Positions 41,916 through 50,369 of a DNA stretch of 64,000 nucleotides are shown piece by piece. Origin of the DNA: Capnocytophaga ochracea DSM 7271 (GTDB lineage: Bacteria > Bacteroidota > Bacteroidia > Flavobacteriales > Flavobacteriaceae); contig NC_013162.1 in assembly GCF_000023285.1 (NCBI RefSeq), positions 248,001 to 312,000 of the forward strand, read 5' to 3'. Made by a program: the position numbers and the translations under genes. Under the pieces are notes generated by a model, which searched no databases, was not told the origin of the DNA, and saw only the letters and a program-made list of their open reading frames with translations. Position 1 is the stretch's first letter, and each line of letters begins with the position of its first letter.

Positions 41916-43082
41916 CTAACTATTAGCATTTGCTTTGAGTCGGGTGCTCATTAGCAATAGGTATAATACTCCTATGCTGAGGACAATAAGGGCTCCTATC
42001 TGTGAACCGTTCATCGCATCGGAGGCTAAGCCCATTGCAAAAGGGAAGACAGTACCGCCAAAGAGTCCCATAATCATCAAACCTGACACTTCGTTTTTCT
42101 TAGTAGGGTTCTGCAAGAGGGCTTGCGAGAAGATGATTGAGAATACATTGGAATTGCCAAAACCTACCAAAGCAATAGCAGTGTAGAGCATTGTCTTATC
42201 ACTGAAAAAGAACAGTATCGCCATTGAGGCTACCATACAAAGCACACTAAGGGTAAAGAAATTCTTAGGTGATACTTTGGTGAGAATATAAGCTCCTGAC
42301 AAACATCCTATGGTACGGAACAAGAAATACCAGCTGGTAGCAAAAGAGGCTTGGGTAGTGGTAAGCCCTAAACGTTCCATAAAGATTGTAGGTGCTGAGG
42401 CATTAACTCCTACGTCTATCCCTACGTGGCACATAATGCCAATAAAACACAAGAGCACATAAGGGTTAGCAAGCAGTGCAAAACACTCGGCAAAGGTGGC
42501 GTTTTTACTGTCGTTTTTCTCTTCTTCAATATGGGTAGCTCCAAGCCACAAGAGGGATACTACCGAAATAGCTACAAAGAGCAGGAAGAAAAGTCGCCAA
42601 TCATTAAATTTATCAAAGCAGAAACTCATTAGCAAGGGGGCAGAAAACGAGGCTATTGCCTTGATAAACTGACCAAAAGTGAGTGAACTCGCGAGTTTGT
42701 CGCCTTTTACTATGGCTGACATTAGAGGGTTTAGCGATACTTGCATCAGTGTGTTACCAATACCAAGCAAGGAGAAAGCTACCAGCATAGTGGTATAGTT
42801 GTAGCTGATAAAAGGCACTACCATTGCTAAGATGGTAATCACTAAGCTGAGGAGTACGGTTTTACGACGACCTATTTTGCTCATCAGTACGCCTGTGGGC
42901 ACTGAGAAAAGCAGAAACCAAAAGAATACCATTGCAGGGAGCGCTTTGGCGGTGGTTTCGGTCAAGCTAAAATCGTCTTTTACAAAGTTAGAGGCGGCGC
43001 CTACAAGGTCTACGAAGCCCATACAGAAGAATGATAGAAGTACGGGCAATAAATATTTTAGATAGTTATTATTCTGTTGCAT
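41916..43082 (-). CDS. MFS sugar permease (FucP/GluP type), probable fructose importer
   Basis: A 388-residue major facilitator protein with about twelve TM segments. The N-terminal half has FCMGFVDLVGAASNFVKDDF, as in FucP-type transporters, and the loop motif GVLMSKIGRRKTVL between TM2 and TM3. The second half starts after the hydrophilic loop EEEKNDSKNATFAECF and includes GIDVGVNASAPTIFMERLG. It imports a monosaccharide across the inner membrane with protons. The gene lies between GH32 and fructokinase genes on the same strand, so fructose is the likely cargo, like BT1758. It is separated from the upstream GH32 by 67 bp containing a palindrome. Confidence 0.92.
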   Translation of the reverse strand: MQQNNNYLKYLLPVLLSFFCMGFVDLVGAASNFVKDDFSLTETTAKALPAMVFFWFLLFSVPTGVLMSKIGRRKTVLLSLVITILAMVVPFISYNYTTMLVAFSLLGIGNTLMQVSLNPLMSAIVKGDKLASSLTFGQFIKAIASFSAPLLMSFCFDKFNDWRLFFLLFVAISVVSLLWLGATHIEEEKNDSKNATFAECFALLANPYVLLCFIGIMCHVGIDVGVNASAPTIFMERLGLTTTQASFATSWYFLFRTIGCLSGAYILTKVSPKNFFTLSVLCMVASMAILFFFSDKTMLYTAIALVGFGNSNVFSIIFSQALLQNPTKKNEVSGLMIMGLFGGTVFPFAMGLASDAMNGSQIGALIVLSIGVLYLLLMSTRLKANANS

Positions 43083-43112
43083 ACTATGAATATATTATTA
43101 GTCTCACGCACT

Positions 43113-43133
43113 CCCCTCTCCTTGTGAGAGGGG
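43113..43133. repeat. C-rich palindrome between GH32 and MFS genes
   Basis: CCCCTCTC (43113-43120) and GAGAGGGG (43126-43133) form a perfect 8-bp stem with a 5-base loop. It could reduce read-through between the GH32 and permease genes, but it lacks a T-run. Confidence 0.5.
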
Positions 43134-43149
43134 CAGAGGGAGAGGATTA

Positions 43150-45366
43150 TTATTTCAATTTATAGACAGTTACATTGTTAAGAGTGAGGGTACCTTTGCT
43201 GGTATTGAAGCGGAGGGTATTGTACACTTCGCTAGGAAATACCGCATTGGTTTGTACTACTTCGCCGTTGTTCACAAAGAGTTCGGTAGAAGATTTGTCT
43301 ACCAATAAGCGTACGGTATAGCTTTTCTTAGCTACCATTGGTGCTTTGATAAGCGTTTCGGCGAAGTTGGCATTGAAGGCTACACTGCTCTTACTGCGGT
43401 CTACCGATAGAGTTTTATTAGCGCCATCAAATAGGTATTTGATAGTTTCACCTTTGGCGTTCTCAAGGGCAAAGCTAAAGCTATCGGTTTCGTTAGGGGT
43501 TACCGTGAAAGTGAGTTCATAAGCGCCTTGATTATTGGGCAAGAAGTTTTCGAACGTTATAGCATCAGAGGTGTTGGTACGTGTTTTATCACCTAAAAGC
43601 ACTGCTTCACGACGCAAGCTCTCCAACTCTTTTACGGGCTCACTGGCTACTACCAAGTGCTCGCCATTATGCACCAAACGCAAAACGCGGGCAACGGTCA
43701 TCGCGCTACGGAAATTTTGAGTAGGGGTTTCATTGGCGTAATCCCAGTTGCTCATCCAGCCTATGAAGAGACGGCGACCATCGGTAGCGGGGACATTACT
43801 CCACGTTACACCTGCATAATTATCACGTCCGTAGTCTAACCAAAGCGGATAGCTCATAGTATCGGGGGTGAAGGTTTTGCCATCGAAATTACCGATAAAG
43901 TACTGAGTAGCACTTCCGCCGTTAGGTCCTCCTGGGTTGATACTCACGAAGAGCACCCATTTGGTTTTTCCTTCATAAGTAAGCGGGAAGAGATCAGGGC
44001 ATTCCCACACACCGCCGTGTCCGCCTAAGCCTTCGCCAAACTCACTGAGGCGTGTCCATTCTTTGAGGTTCTTAGAACCATAGAAGGTAATGGTTTGGGT
44101 AGTGGCAAGGCTCATCACCCATTGTTTAGAGGGTGCGTGCCAGAATACTTTCGGGTCGCGGAAGTCGATGATATTGGCATCAGTGAGTACGGGGTTTCCT
44201 TCGTATTTGGTGAAGGTTTTTCCGCCATCGAGGCTATAAGCAATAGATTGGGTTTGGCGTTCGCCTGCTGAGGTGAAAATAGCCACCATAGCTCCTTTGC
44301 CAAAGCCGGCTGTGTTCTCGTGGTCAATCACAGCACTGCCTGAGAAAATCGCTCCTAACTTATCGGGGACTAATACATAAGGCTTGTATTCCCAATTCAC
44401 CAAGTCTTTGGAAACGGTGTGCCCCCAGTGCATATTGCCCCAGCGCGCTCCGTAAGGGTTGTATTGATAGAAGAGGTGGAATACTCCGTCGAGGTATACC
44501 ATTCCGTTAGGGTCGTTCATCCAGCCATATTGAGGGGTGAAGTGGTATAGCGGACGGTATTTTTCGTTGTAGTTGAAGTTATATTCAGCCGACTGTTTGA
44601 TTTCGGCTAATCCCATATCGGTAGTTTTGGCTACTGCGAAAGTAAGGGTTACTTTCTTGCCTTTGTACGCCTCGATAGCGATAGGCATCCAGTAGTCTAT
44701 TTTGTTTTGGGCGATGCGTATCGTCATTGGCTCGCCTACAAGAGTCCCGTCTACCGAGAGTTGAACTTTGTTTTCAACTGCTTGGTCTTCGATAGGGATG
44801 AGCAGGTACTTGTCTTTGGCTTCAAAGGTACGGGTGTAATCAGTCATAAAAACGCTTTTTTGTTTGTTGCCTTGTTCGATTTGGTCGATGAGGATATGCC
44901 CCCATCCGCCACGTTGGTTATCGACAATGCGGATAGTAGCTTTCTTGTTTTTATAGGGTTTTACGTCCCAAGTGAGCCATTGTAGGGTTTCGGTCTCGAA
45001 TAGAGAGCGCGTTTGTAGCACACTTTTCCCCTCGACTAAAAGCTCGATATAGGTATCAGGGTGCGTACCTCCTCCTATGAGGAAGTTGATGTAATCACGC
45101 TTGATAGTAAACTCTTTTGACGTAAGCGTTCCTCGAGAGTCGTCGCCGTTGTTGAAGCTGTTGGCGAGGAATTTGCCTTCAAAGTCTATTACGGGCTGCT
45201 GACCGGTATAGCTACCGGTGGCGGGAGTCGCGCCAAAGGCGTCGCCTTCTACCGTCCAATTGGCATAAGTGCCCGACTCGAAGTCCTCGATAATGAGGTT
45301 ATCGGTGTTTTGCTGGCAGGCAGTGAGCGTTAAGACTCCTAATCCTGCTATTAGTTTGTTATTCAT
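43150..45366 (-). CDS. GH32 fructan hydrolase with N-terminal beta-sandwich, lipoprotein (probable exo-fructanase)
   Basis: A 738-residue lipoprotein; the ATG at 45366 (MNNKLIAGLGVLTLTAC) is preferred because the 35 extra residues upstream are not signal-like. Residues ~20-235 form a beta-rich module (LIIEDFESGTYANWTVEGDAFG) of the type found on levanases. The five-bladed GH32 propeller follows: nucleophile in WMNDPNGM, then HWGHTVSKDLVNWE, FRDPKVFW (stabilising Asp) and WECPDLFPL (acid/base Glu). A C-terminal beta-sandwich ends the protein (TLTLNNVTVYKLK). The residues after Cys (QQNTDN) lack the acidic surface signal, so periplasmic action on oligosaccharides is likely. Whether levan or inulin is preferred cannot be read. 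Its own promoter lies at 45403-45435. Confidence 0.95.
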   Translation of the reverse strand: MNNKLIAGLGVLTLTACQQNTDNLIIEDFESGTYANWTVEGDAFGATPATGSYTGQQPVIDFEGKFLANSFNNGDDSRGTLTSKEFTIKRDYINFLIGGGTHPDTYIELLVEGKSVLQTRSLFETETLQWLTWDVKPYKNKKATIRIVDNQRGGWGHILIDQIEQGNKQKSVFMTDYTRTFEAKDKYLLIPIEDQAVENKVQLSVDGTLVGEPMTIRIAQNKIDYWMPIAIEAYKGKKVTLTFAVAKTTDMGLAEIKQSAEYNFNYNEKYRPLYHFTPQYGWMNDPNGMVYLDGVFHLFYQYNPYGARWGNMHWGHTVSKDLVNWEYKPYVLVPDKLGAIFSGSAVIDHENTAGFGKGAMVAIFTSAGERQTQSIAYSLDGGKTFTKYEGNPVLTDANIIDFRDPKVFWHAPSKQWVMSLATTQTITFYGSKNLKEWTRLSEFGEGLGGHGGVWECPDLFPLTYEGKTKWVLFVSINPGGPNGGSATQYFIGNFDGKTFTPDTMSYPLWLDYGRDNYAGVTWSNVPATDGRRLFIGWMSNWDYANETPTQNFRSAMTVARVLRLVHNGEHLVVASEPVKELESLRREAVLLGDKTRTNTSDAITFENFLPNNQGAYELTFTVTPNETDSFSFALENAKGETIKYLFDGANKTLSVDRSKSSVAFNANFAETLIKAPMVAKKSYTVRLLVDKSSTELFVNNGEVVQTNAVFPSEVYNTLRFNTSKGTLTLNNVTVYKLK

Positions 45367-45402
45367 ATACTTTTTTATATCTCTTTTAATCAAAAGATGG
45401 TA

Positions 45403-45435
45403 CAAATATACATTATTTTTATTTGAATTAGCAAA
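45403..45435 (-). promoter_or_regulatory. Promoter of the exo-type GH32 gene
   Basis: On the minus strand, TTTG (45432-45435), a 21-bp gap and TATATTTG (45403-45410) match the consensus and leave a ~31-base leader to the ATG at 45366. A second promoter inside the locus lets the GH32-permease part be expressed separately from susC. Confidence 0.75.
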
Positions 45436-45462
45436 TAAGTAAACTAATTCCTCATCTTCATT

Positions 45463-45482
45463 CCCTCTCACTAAGGAGAGGG
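45463..45482. repeat. C-rich palindrome upstream of GH32
   Basis: CCCTCTC (45463-45469) and GAGAGGG (45476-45482) form a 7-bp stem with a 6-base loop, similar to 43113-43133. Confidence 0.45.
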
Positions 45483-45554
45483 AGGAAGCTGAGACTTATA
45501 AAGTAATGAAAGTATCTGTTTTTGAGGTAAAAGATAAGATGTTTATACCCGTCC

Positions 45555-45686
45555 TTCGCCTTAGGTTCGCTTTAGCTTTGCCTTAGACTCATCTTTTGTT
45601 CGTCTTTCCTTCGTCTTTTGTTCGTCTTTCCTTCGTCTTTCCTTCGTCCTTTGTTCGTCTTTCCTTCATCTTAGGTTCACTCTTCC
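45555..45686. repeat. 11-bp degenerate array, 12 units
   Basis: Twelve units fill exactly 132 bp with constant phase: TTCGCCTTAGG, TTCGCTTTAGC, TTTGCCTTAGA, CTCATCTTTTG, TTCGTCTTTCC, TTCGTCTTTTG, TTCGTCTTTCC (two), TTCGTCCTTTG, TTCGTCTTTCC, TTCATCTTAGG, TTCACTCTTCC. Units are shared with 28495-28560. It occupies the middle of the 350-bp gap between the two GH32 genes, just upstream of the promoter at 45403-45435. Nothing else is visible in the gap apart from the palindrome at 45463. Confidence 0.9.
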
Positions 45687-45716
45687 TCTTTTTACCTTTT
45701 ATCTTTTACCTTTTAC

Positions 45717-47174
45717 CTAAAAAGTAAAGTTTGCTGTTCCGTTAGCAAAGATACCCCAAGGGTTTTGGTTCATCTTATAGCAACGGATAGAAAGGGCTAC
45801 TACATCGTTCACATAGATTGCGGCTGCCGAGCCTTCTTGCACTATTTTCACGGTGTATTCCTTGTTGGCGTTCACGGGAAGTTTTATGCTATTAATGGTA
45901 GCAGTGCCTCCGTCTCTAATCACACGGTTGAGTTGTAACTCTCCTTTGTTGAGATTAATCGTTACGCGGTAGGTTTCATAAAGGTTACCACAAGCGCCAA
46001 ACATCACCCCAAACTCTGTGGCGGTATTGGCTTTGATTTTGGCAACTATTTTGTTGAACCCAGTGCCAAGGCGGTCGAACACACGAGTATTATTATCTAA
46101 CGAAATGCTACCCAAAGAAGCAGATACCGCTTGTTTGCTATCGAACGCGGTAGGCATTTTTACGTTGAGGGTACCATCGCTGTTTTGAGTGAGCTCGTGA
46201 ACAGCCAAAGAACCTCCCCAGTGATAAGCGGAATTATCTTCGTAGTTGATACGCGAAGGATTCCACCCCCATATATAGCGGTGAGTGCCGTCGGTAGCGG
46301 TTTTTCCAGCATAGAACACACGGTCATCTAAGTCTTGTTGTGCAGGGGTAATCCAATTCTTGTCACCTACACGACGGTATCTGTATTGCACACGGCGCAC
46401 GCTTTCTTCGATGTTAGAGAATATTAAATACTGATAGTTTCCTTGTGTAAACACATCGGGACACTCTACCATAAAAGCACTAGGGTCAGTATAGAAGAAG
46501 GGAGTGTTCGGGTCTTTTGTCCAGTTCTTAAGGTCGGTAGAAGTGAATTGTGCTACGACACCTTTCCATACACCGCTTCCTATATCGGCACGGGTGCTGA
46601 CGAGCATCTTATAGGCATTTCCTTCTTTAAATACAATAGGGTCGCGGAACTCATTGGCATCGTACTTATCAGGAGCACGGAAGGAGTGTTGTGTATCCTT
46701 TGTCCACGTTTTCAAATCGGTAGAGGTAGCCCAATAGATGATTTCTTTGGGGTCTAAATCGCCGTTGTGCCCCGTATAAAAGGCGTAATAGGTATTGCCA
46801 TCTTTGAATACTGAACCTGTACCGAGGGCATCTTCGTGCGAACCGTCGGCACCACAAGCAATTGCTTCACCATTATCAGTATAATTAACCAAATCAGTAG
46901 TGGTAGCACTATACCAAGGGTGGAAGGTTGCAGGTGCTGGACGTTGGTCGTAGAGATAGAAGATATGGAACTTACCGTTGTCATAGAACGGCATAGGGTC
47001 TCCTACCCAAGCGTTCTTGGGCTGGAAGAAATGCTTATAAGTACGACCATAATCTTGTACGGCATAACAAGTAGAAGCATCGGGAGCCGCATTAGGGTCG
47101 TTACTACAATATTCTTTTTTTTCACAAGCTATTAAAGCGGTAGCACAAAGTGCCAATGTAAGTGTCTTTTTCAT
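45717..47174 (-). CDS. GH32-family lipoprotein, probable surface endo-fructanase (BT1760-like)
   Basis: A 485-residue lipoprotein with signal MKKTLTLALCATALIAC followed by EKKEY, a charged lysine/glutamate stretch like the surface-export signal of Capnocytophaga lipoproteins. The GH32 propeller is recognisable though divergent: nucleophile in WVGDPMPFYDNGKFHIFY (the common WMNDPNG motif is altered), stabilising Asp in NEFRDPIVF, and acid/base Glu in MVECPDVF. The C-terminal beta-sandwich ends PWGIFANGTANFTF. The position next to the surface-binding lipoprotein, and the divergent active-site rim, match the endo-levanase BT1760. Endo activity is inferred from these similarities. The gene follows the DUF4960-type gene by 121 bp. 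Confidence 0.88.
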   Translation of the reverse strand: MKKTLTLALCATALIACEKKEYCSNDPNAAPDASTCYAVQDYGRTYKHFFQPKNAWVGDPMPFYDNGKFHIFYLYDQRPAPATFHPWYSATTTDLVNYTDNGEAIACGADGSHEDALGTGSVFKDGNTYYAFYTGHNGDLDPKEIIYWATSTDLKTWTKDTQHSFRAPDKYDANEFRDPIVFKEGNAYKMLVSTRADIGSGVWKGVVAQFTSTDLKNWTKDPNTPFFYTDPSAFMVECPDVFTQGNYQYLIFSNIEESVRRVQYRYRRVGDKNWITPAQQDLDDRVFYAGKTATDGTHRYIWGWNPSRINYEDNSAYHWGGSLAVHELTQNSDGTLNVKMPTAFDSKQAVSASLGSISLDNNTRVFDRLGTGFNKIVAKIKANTATEFGVMFGACGNLYETYRVTINLNKGELQLNRVIRDGGTATINSIKLPVNANKEYTVKIVQEGSAAAIYVNDVVALSIRCYKMNQNPWGIFANGTANFTF

Positions 47175-47295
47175 TGTTTATTAATTTAATTTTAACCTCT
47201 TTTTAATTATTTAACCTCCTCCTATTCTCCCTTAAAAAGGGGGAAGAAAGGACGGTTACACATATACGTATGAAAAGAGGTATTTTATGTTTCTA

Positions 47296-48660
47296 TTAAT
47301 TCGCTAAATATTCTAAGGCGTTGGCAGTGAGCAATTCGATATTGCCCTTATAAGCATTGGCAGGTGAATTGTTTTCGTTATACCAGTCGTAAGCTTCACT
47401 ACCTATACAGATAGTGCGACCTGCATTGCCTCGTTTGAGGTATTCAAAGATGACAGCGCGATTGCTCATCGTTACGTCCCAATGCAAACTCGCTAATATT
47501 TTAGAGCCTGCAGCAGTTTGCCAACCTGCAGCATTATGTTCATAATCTCCCCAATCGAAGTTCCAAATAGCATTATGTCCTTTTGTATTTGTTCCTTTAG
47601 AAAGAAAGAAGGATATATAATCAACCCCCGACTTTTTAGTCAATCCTTTAAACAATGGGTGGTTTTCATTGCCTTTGTAGCAAAGTGACCAATCTTCACC
47701 TACTGTAAATGGAACGTTATTTTCACCCCACATATTGTTTACTACCTTGCCGTCTAAGGCGATACCTAAATCGACTACGTATTGTACTGCCCAAGAAGAC
47801 AATAAGAACGAGCCACCAGCAGCATAGAATTGTTTCATCTTATTCACAACAGCATCTGCTTTGGCTTCAGCTGGCAACTCTTTGTTGTTATCCCAATGCC
47901 ACCAAATCACTTTGTAGTCGTTGAGATTAACTTTGCCGTCCTTGATGTCGCTAAACGAAATGTATTTAGCAGTGTCGTAATTTTCGGTAAGCCAAGTGTA
48001 AGCCGCTTTCTCGTCTTCATCAGCTATAGCAGAAGCACTGTTAGCTGTACCTACAAAGGCAATAGGTGCAAAGTTAGTAGGGATAATCTCTACGCTATAC
48101 ACAAAGTTTTTCCCACGATAACTCATAGTATAAGTAACGCTTTGGGTAAAGTTTTGGGTAACTCCCGAAGCAGGGCTCACAGTAGCATTAGGTGTTGTGC
48201 TGAAGGTGGGGGTAAGCGCAGTAAGGCTTTCACCCTTAGGGTATTTCACGCTTATCTTACCCGTACTGTGGTCAATCGTAGCTTTGTATTTGCCAATAGC
48301 AAAATTCTCTAACTGTGGATATTGAGCGGTAACAGTGTAATCCCAATAGAGGTTACCATTAAAAATGCGGTATTTGGCACCTTTGCTCAAATCGACATTC
48401 GTTCCTGCAGTAGGCACTGAGGTAGCTCCCTCGGGCAATGAGAGGGAAGTGGTCATTTTGGTAAGATCGGTATTCCAAGGAGCATACACCGTGATAGTTT
48501 GTTTCTCCTCGTCTATAATCCCATCGATACCATCGGCTTGAAAGACATTAATTTTTGCCTCTTTGTCGTTAATAAGTTCGCCTTCGTGCTTTTCGTCACA
48601 GCTGAGTAAGCCGAGCAAAGCTACTACACTGAGGGCGAGTTTGTGTACTATTGTTTTCAT
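47296..48660 (-). CDS. Surface glycan-binding lipoprotein (DUF4960-type, BT1761-like)
   Basis: A 454-residue lipoprotein from ATG 48660 (MKTIVHKLALSVVALLGLLSC), followed by DEKHEGEL, the acidic/lysine pattern of surface lipoproteins. Residues ~35-200 form two tandem beta-sandwich modules of DUF5018 type (INVFQADGIDGIIDEEKQTITVYAPWNTDLTKMTTSLSLPEGA.. and FAIGKYKATIDHSTGKISVKYPKGESLTALTPTFSTT..). The second half is a Rossmann-like or amidotransferase-like DUF4960 domain (FVGTANSASAIADEDEKAAYTWL, YKVIWWHWD, GGSFLLSSWAVQYVVDLGI, CIGSEAYDWY). It sits in the SusE/F position one base after susD. Its counterpart in the B. thetaiotaomicron locus binds levan on the cell surface. Domain names are from memory. 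Confidence 0.82.
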   Translation of the reverse strand: MKTIVHKLALSVVALLGLLSCDEKHEGELINDKEAKINVFQADGIDGIIDEEKQTITVYAPWNTDLTKMTTSLSLPEGATSVPTAGTNVDLSKGAKYRIFNGNLYWDYTVTAQYPQLENFAIGKYKATIDHSTGKISVKYPKGESLTALTPTFSTTPNATVSPASGVTQNFTQSVTYTMSYRGKNFVYSVEIIPTNFAPIAFVGTANSASAIADEDEKAAYTWLTENYDTAKYISFSDIKDGKVNLNDYKVIWWHWDNNKELPAEAKADAVVNKMKQFYAAGGSFLLSSWAVQYVVDLGIALDGKVVNNMWGENNVPFTVGEDWSLCYKGNENHPLFKGLTKKSGVDYISFFLSKGTNTKGHNAIWNFDWGDYEHNAAGWQTAAGSKILASLHWDVTMSNRAVIFEYLKRGNAGRTICIGSEAYDWYNENNSPANAYKGNIELLTANALEYLAN

Positions 48661-48661
48661 A

Positions 48662-50332
48662 TTAGAATCCTGCATTTTGTTTGTAAATACCTTTTACATA
48701 CCCTATTTGGTTTTGTGGAATAGGGATATACTCATTTTTATTTTTAGTGAAATAAGCACTGCTGAATATCGCTGGACGACGTGTTTTCTCTTTAGTGAAA
48801 TAGTCGTTGAGTACTTGGTCGGCGATACCCCAGCGTACAAGGTCGAAGAAACGAGAGCCTTCCATAGCAAACTCTAAACGGCGTTCCCAACGGAGTGCTT
48901 TGCGTGCGTTTTCTTGATTCCAAGTGATGTTTACTCCATCTTGGTACAAGGCTATATCGGTGTTTGTGGCATAACCGATAAGCGAAGTACTTTGTTTAGC
49001 ACGTTGGCGCACTTGGTTGATAAGTGCAAGGGCTTCGTTGCTACGGTTGAGCTCGATAAGAGCTTCGGCACGCATTAGAAGTACATCGGCGTAACGGATA
49101 AGAATACGATTCTTAGAGTTACCGCGGAAAGGGTTGATATTGCGGAAGCAAGAGCAAGAAGGGTCTACATTTTCTTTGAGTGATGCATAGAAGCCATACA
49201 CATTGCTATTGCGGTTCCAGTCGTTCTTGTAAATCAACTCGGTGTTGTACTTATAAGGCAAGCCAGGTAAGGCAACAGTGTGGAACAAACGAGGGTCGGC
49301 TTTATCACTAGCAGCGTTGTAATCGTTGTTGTTGAAGTTATCAAAATCAGGTAAGCCATTCACTGTTTTGAAGGCGTTTACCAAATTCTGACTTGGTTTA
49401 TGAAAATCACAACACCCTAACTTCTGTGGAGTAGAGAGCTGATCACCCCAGTTGAGACGTCCGTACTGGGTACCATCGTCCACTGAGTATTGTACCGCAA
49501 AGAGAGATTCTTTACCATTTTCATAACCACCGGGGAGGAAGTTAAACGCAAAGTCATCTTCCAAACCATAAGAAGAACCTAATGCAAAACTTGTATAAGT
49601 AAGTACCTCTTGCAAATCTTGGCTATTGATACCTGTTACACTATTGTTTTCTGATTGGCGATACGCTTTGTACAAATAGGCTTTAGCTAAATAAGCTGCT
49701 GCTGCATATTTATCAGCTCTACCTTTTTGAGGTTGGGTATTAGGCAATAAGTCGTAAGCTTTTTTGAAATCGGCTACTATTTTTTGCCATTGTTCATCAT
49801 TAGGCAAAGTGTTAGGGGTGGTTTCGTAAGCACTATCAGGTGTATTCTCATCTACAAAAGGAATATGCCCAAAGATAGTCTTCAACACGAAATAGAAATG
49901 ACCTCGTAAGAAATACATTTCGCCCATACGCGATTGACGATTTACTACTTCAGCATCGGAAGCCTGTTGCAAGGCTTTCAGAGCAGTATTGGTACGCGAA
50001 ATAGCCATATAACACATAAACCAAAAGCGGTCAGCTTCACCAAAAGTAGGGTCGATATTCTGAGCGATTTCATAGAAATGGAAATGCTGGATATCGCTCA
50101 CGTCTTGTCCGCCTTTATAAGCGTCATCGGCACGTACGTTACCGTAAATCCAAAGACTAAAAGGTACATCGTAGTGGTCGTTACCCAAAGACGAATAAGC
50201 AGTAGTTACCAACTCATCGGCTTTAGAGATAGCTTCTTTCTCGGTCATAATCCCTTGTGGATTATCGTCTAAGAAGTTGCAACCTGTAAGTAGAGTTGCA
50301 AATATTGTGGTGGTATATATTATCTTTTTCAT
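48662..50332 (-). CDS. SusD-like fructan-binding lipoprotein
   Basis: A 556-residue outer-membrane lipoprotein with signal MKKIIYTTTIFATLLTGC. N-terminal SusD features are FLDDNPQGIMTEKEAISKADELVTTAYSSLG and a TPR-like helical core (YAAAAYLAKAYLYKAYRQS). The C-terminal RILIRYADVLLMRAEALIELNRSNEALALINQVRQRA and ALRWERRLEFAMEGSRFFDLVRW are family hallmarks. It caps the SusC porin and binds the glycan. The gene follows susC by 37 bp and precedes the DUF4960-type gene by one base, so all three belong to one operon. The sequence context makes fructan the likely ligand. Confidence 0.97.
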   Translation of the reverse strand: MKKIIYTTTIFATLLTGCNFLDDNPQGIMTEKEAISKADELVTTAYSSLGNDHYDVPFSLWIYGNVRADDAYKGGQDVSDIQHFHFYEIAQNIDPTFGEADRFWFMCYMAISRTNTALKALQQASDAEVVNRQSRMGEMYFLRGHFYFVLKTIFGHIPFVDENTPDSAYETTPNTLPNDEQWQKIVADFKKAYDLLPNTQPQKGRADKYAAAAYLAKAYLYKAYRQSENNSVTGINSQDLQEVLTYTSFALGSSYGLEDDFAFNFLPGGYENGKESLFAVQYSVDDGTQYGRLNWGDQLSTPQKLGCCDFHKPSQNLVNAFKTVNGLPDFDNFNNNDYNAASDKADPRLFHTVALPGLPYKYNTELIYKNDWNRNSNVYGFYASLKENVDPSCSCFRNINPFRGNSKNRILIRYADVLLMRAEALIELNRSNEALALINQVRQRAKQSTSLIGYATNTDIALYQDGVNITWNQENARKALRWERRLEFAMEGSRFFDLVRWGIADQVLNDYFTKEKTRRPAIFSSAYFTKNKNEYIPIPQNQIGYVKGIYKQNAGF

Positions 50333-50369
50333 TTTATTATTATTTATCAGACGTCAGACTATTGATAAT

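Noticed and set aside
46131-47135. Plus-strand ORFs opposite the first GH32 gene
   Set aside because: They are shadows of a clear glycoside hydrolase gene with its catalytic motifs intact.
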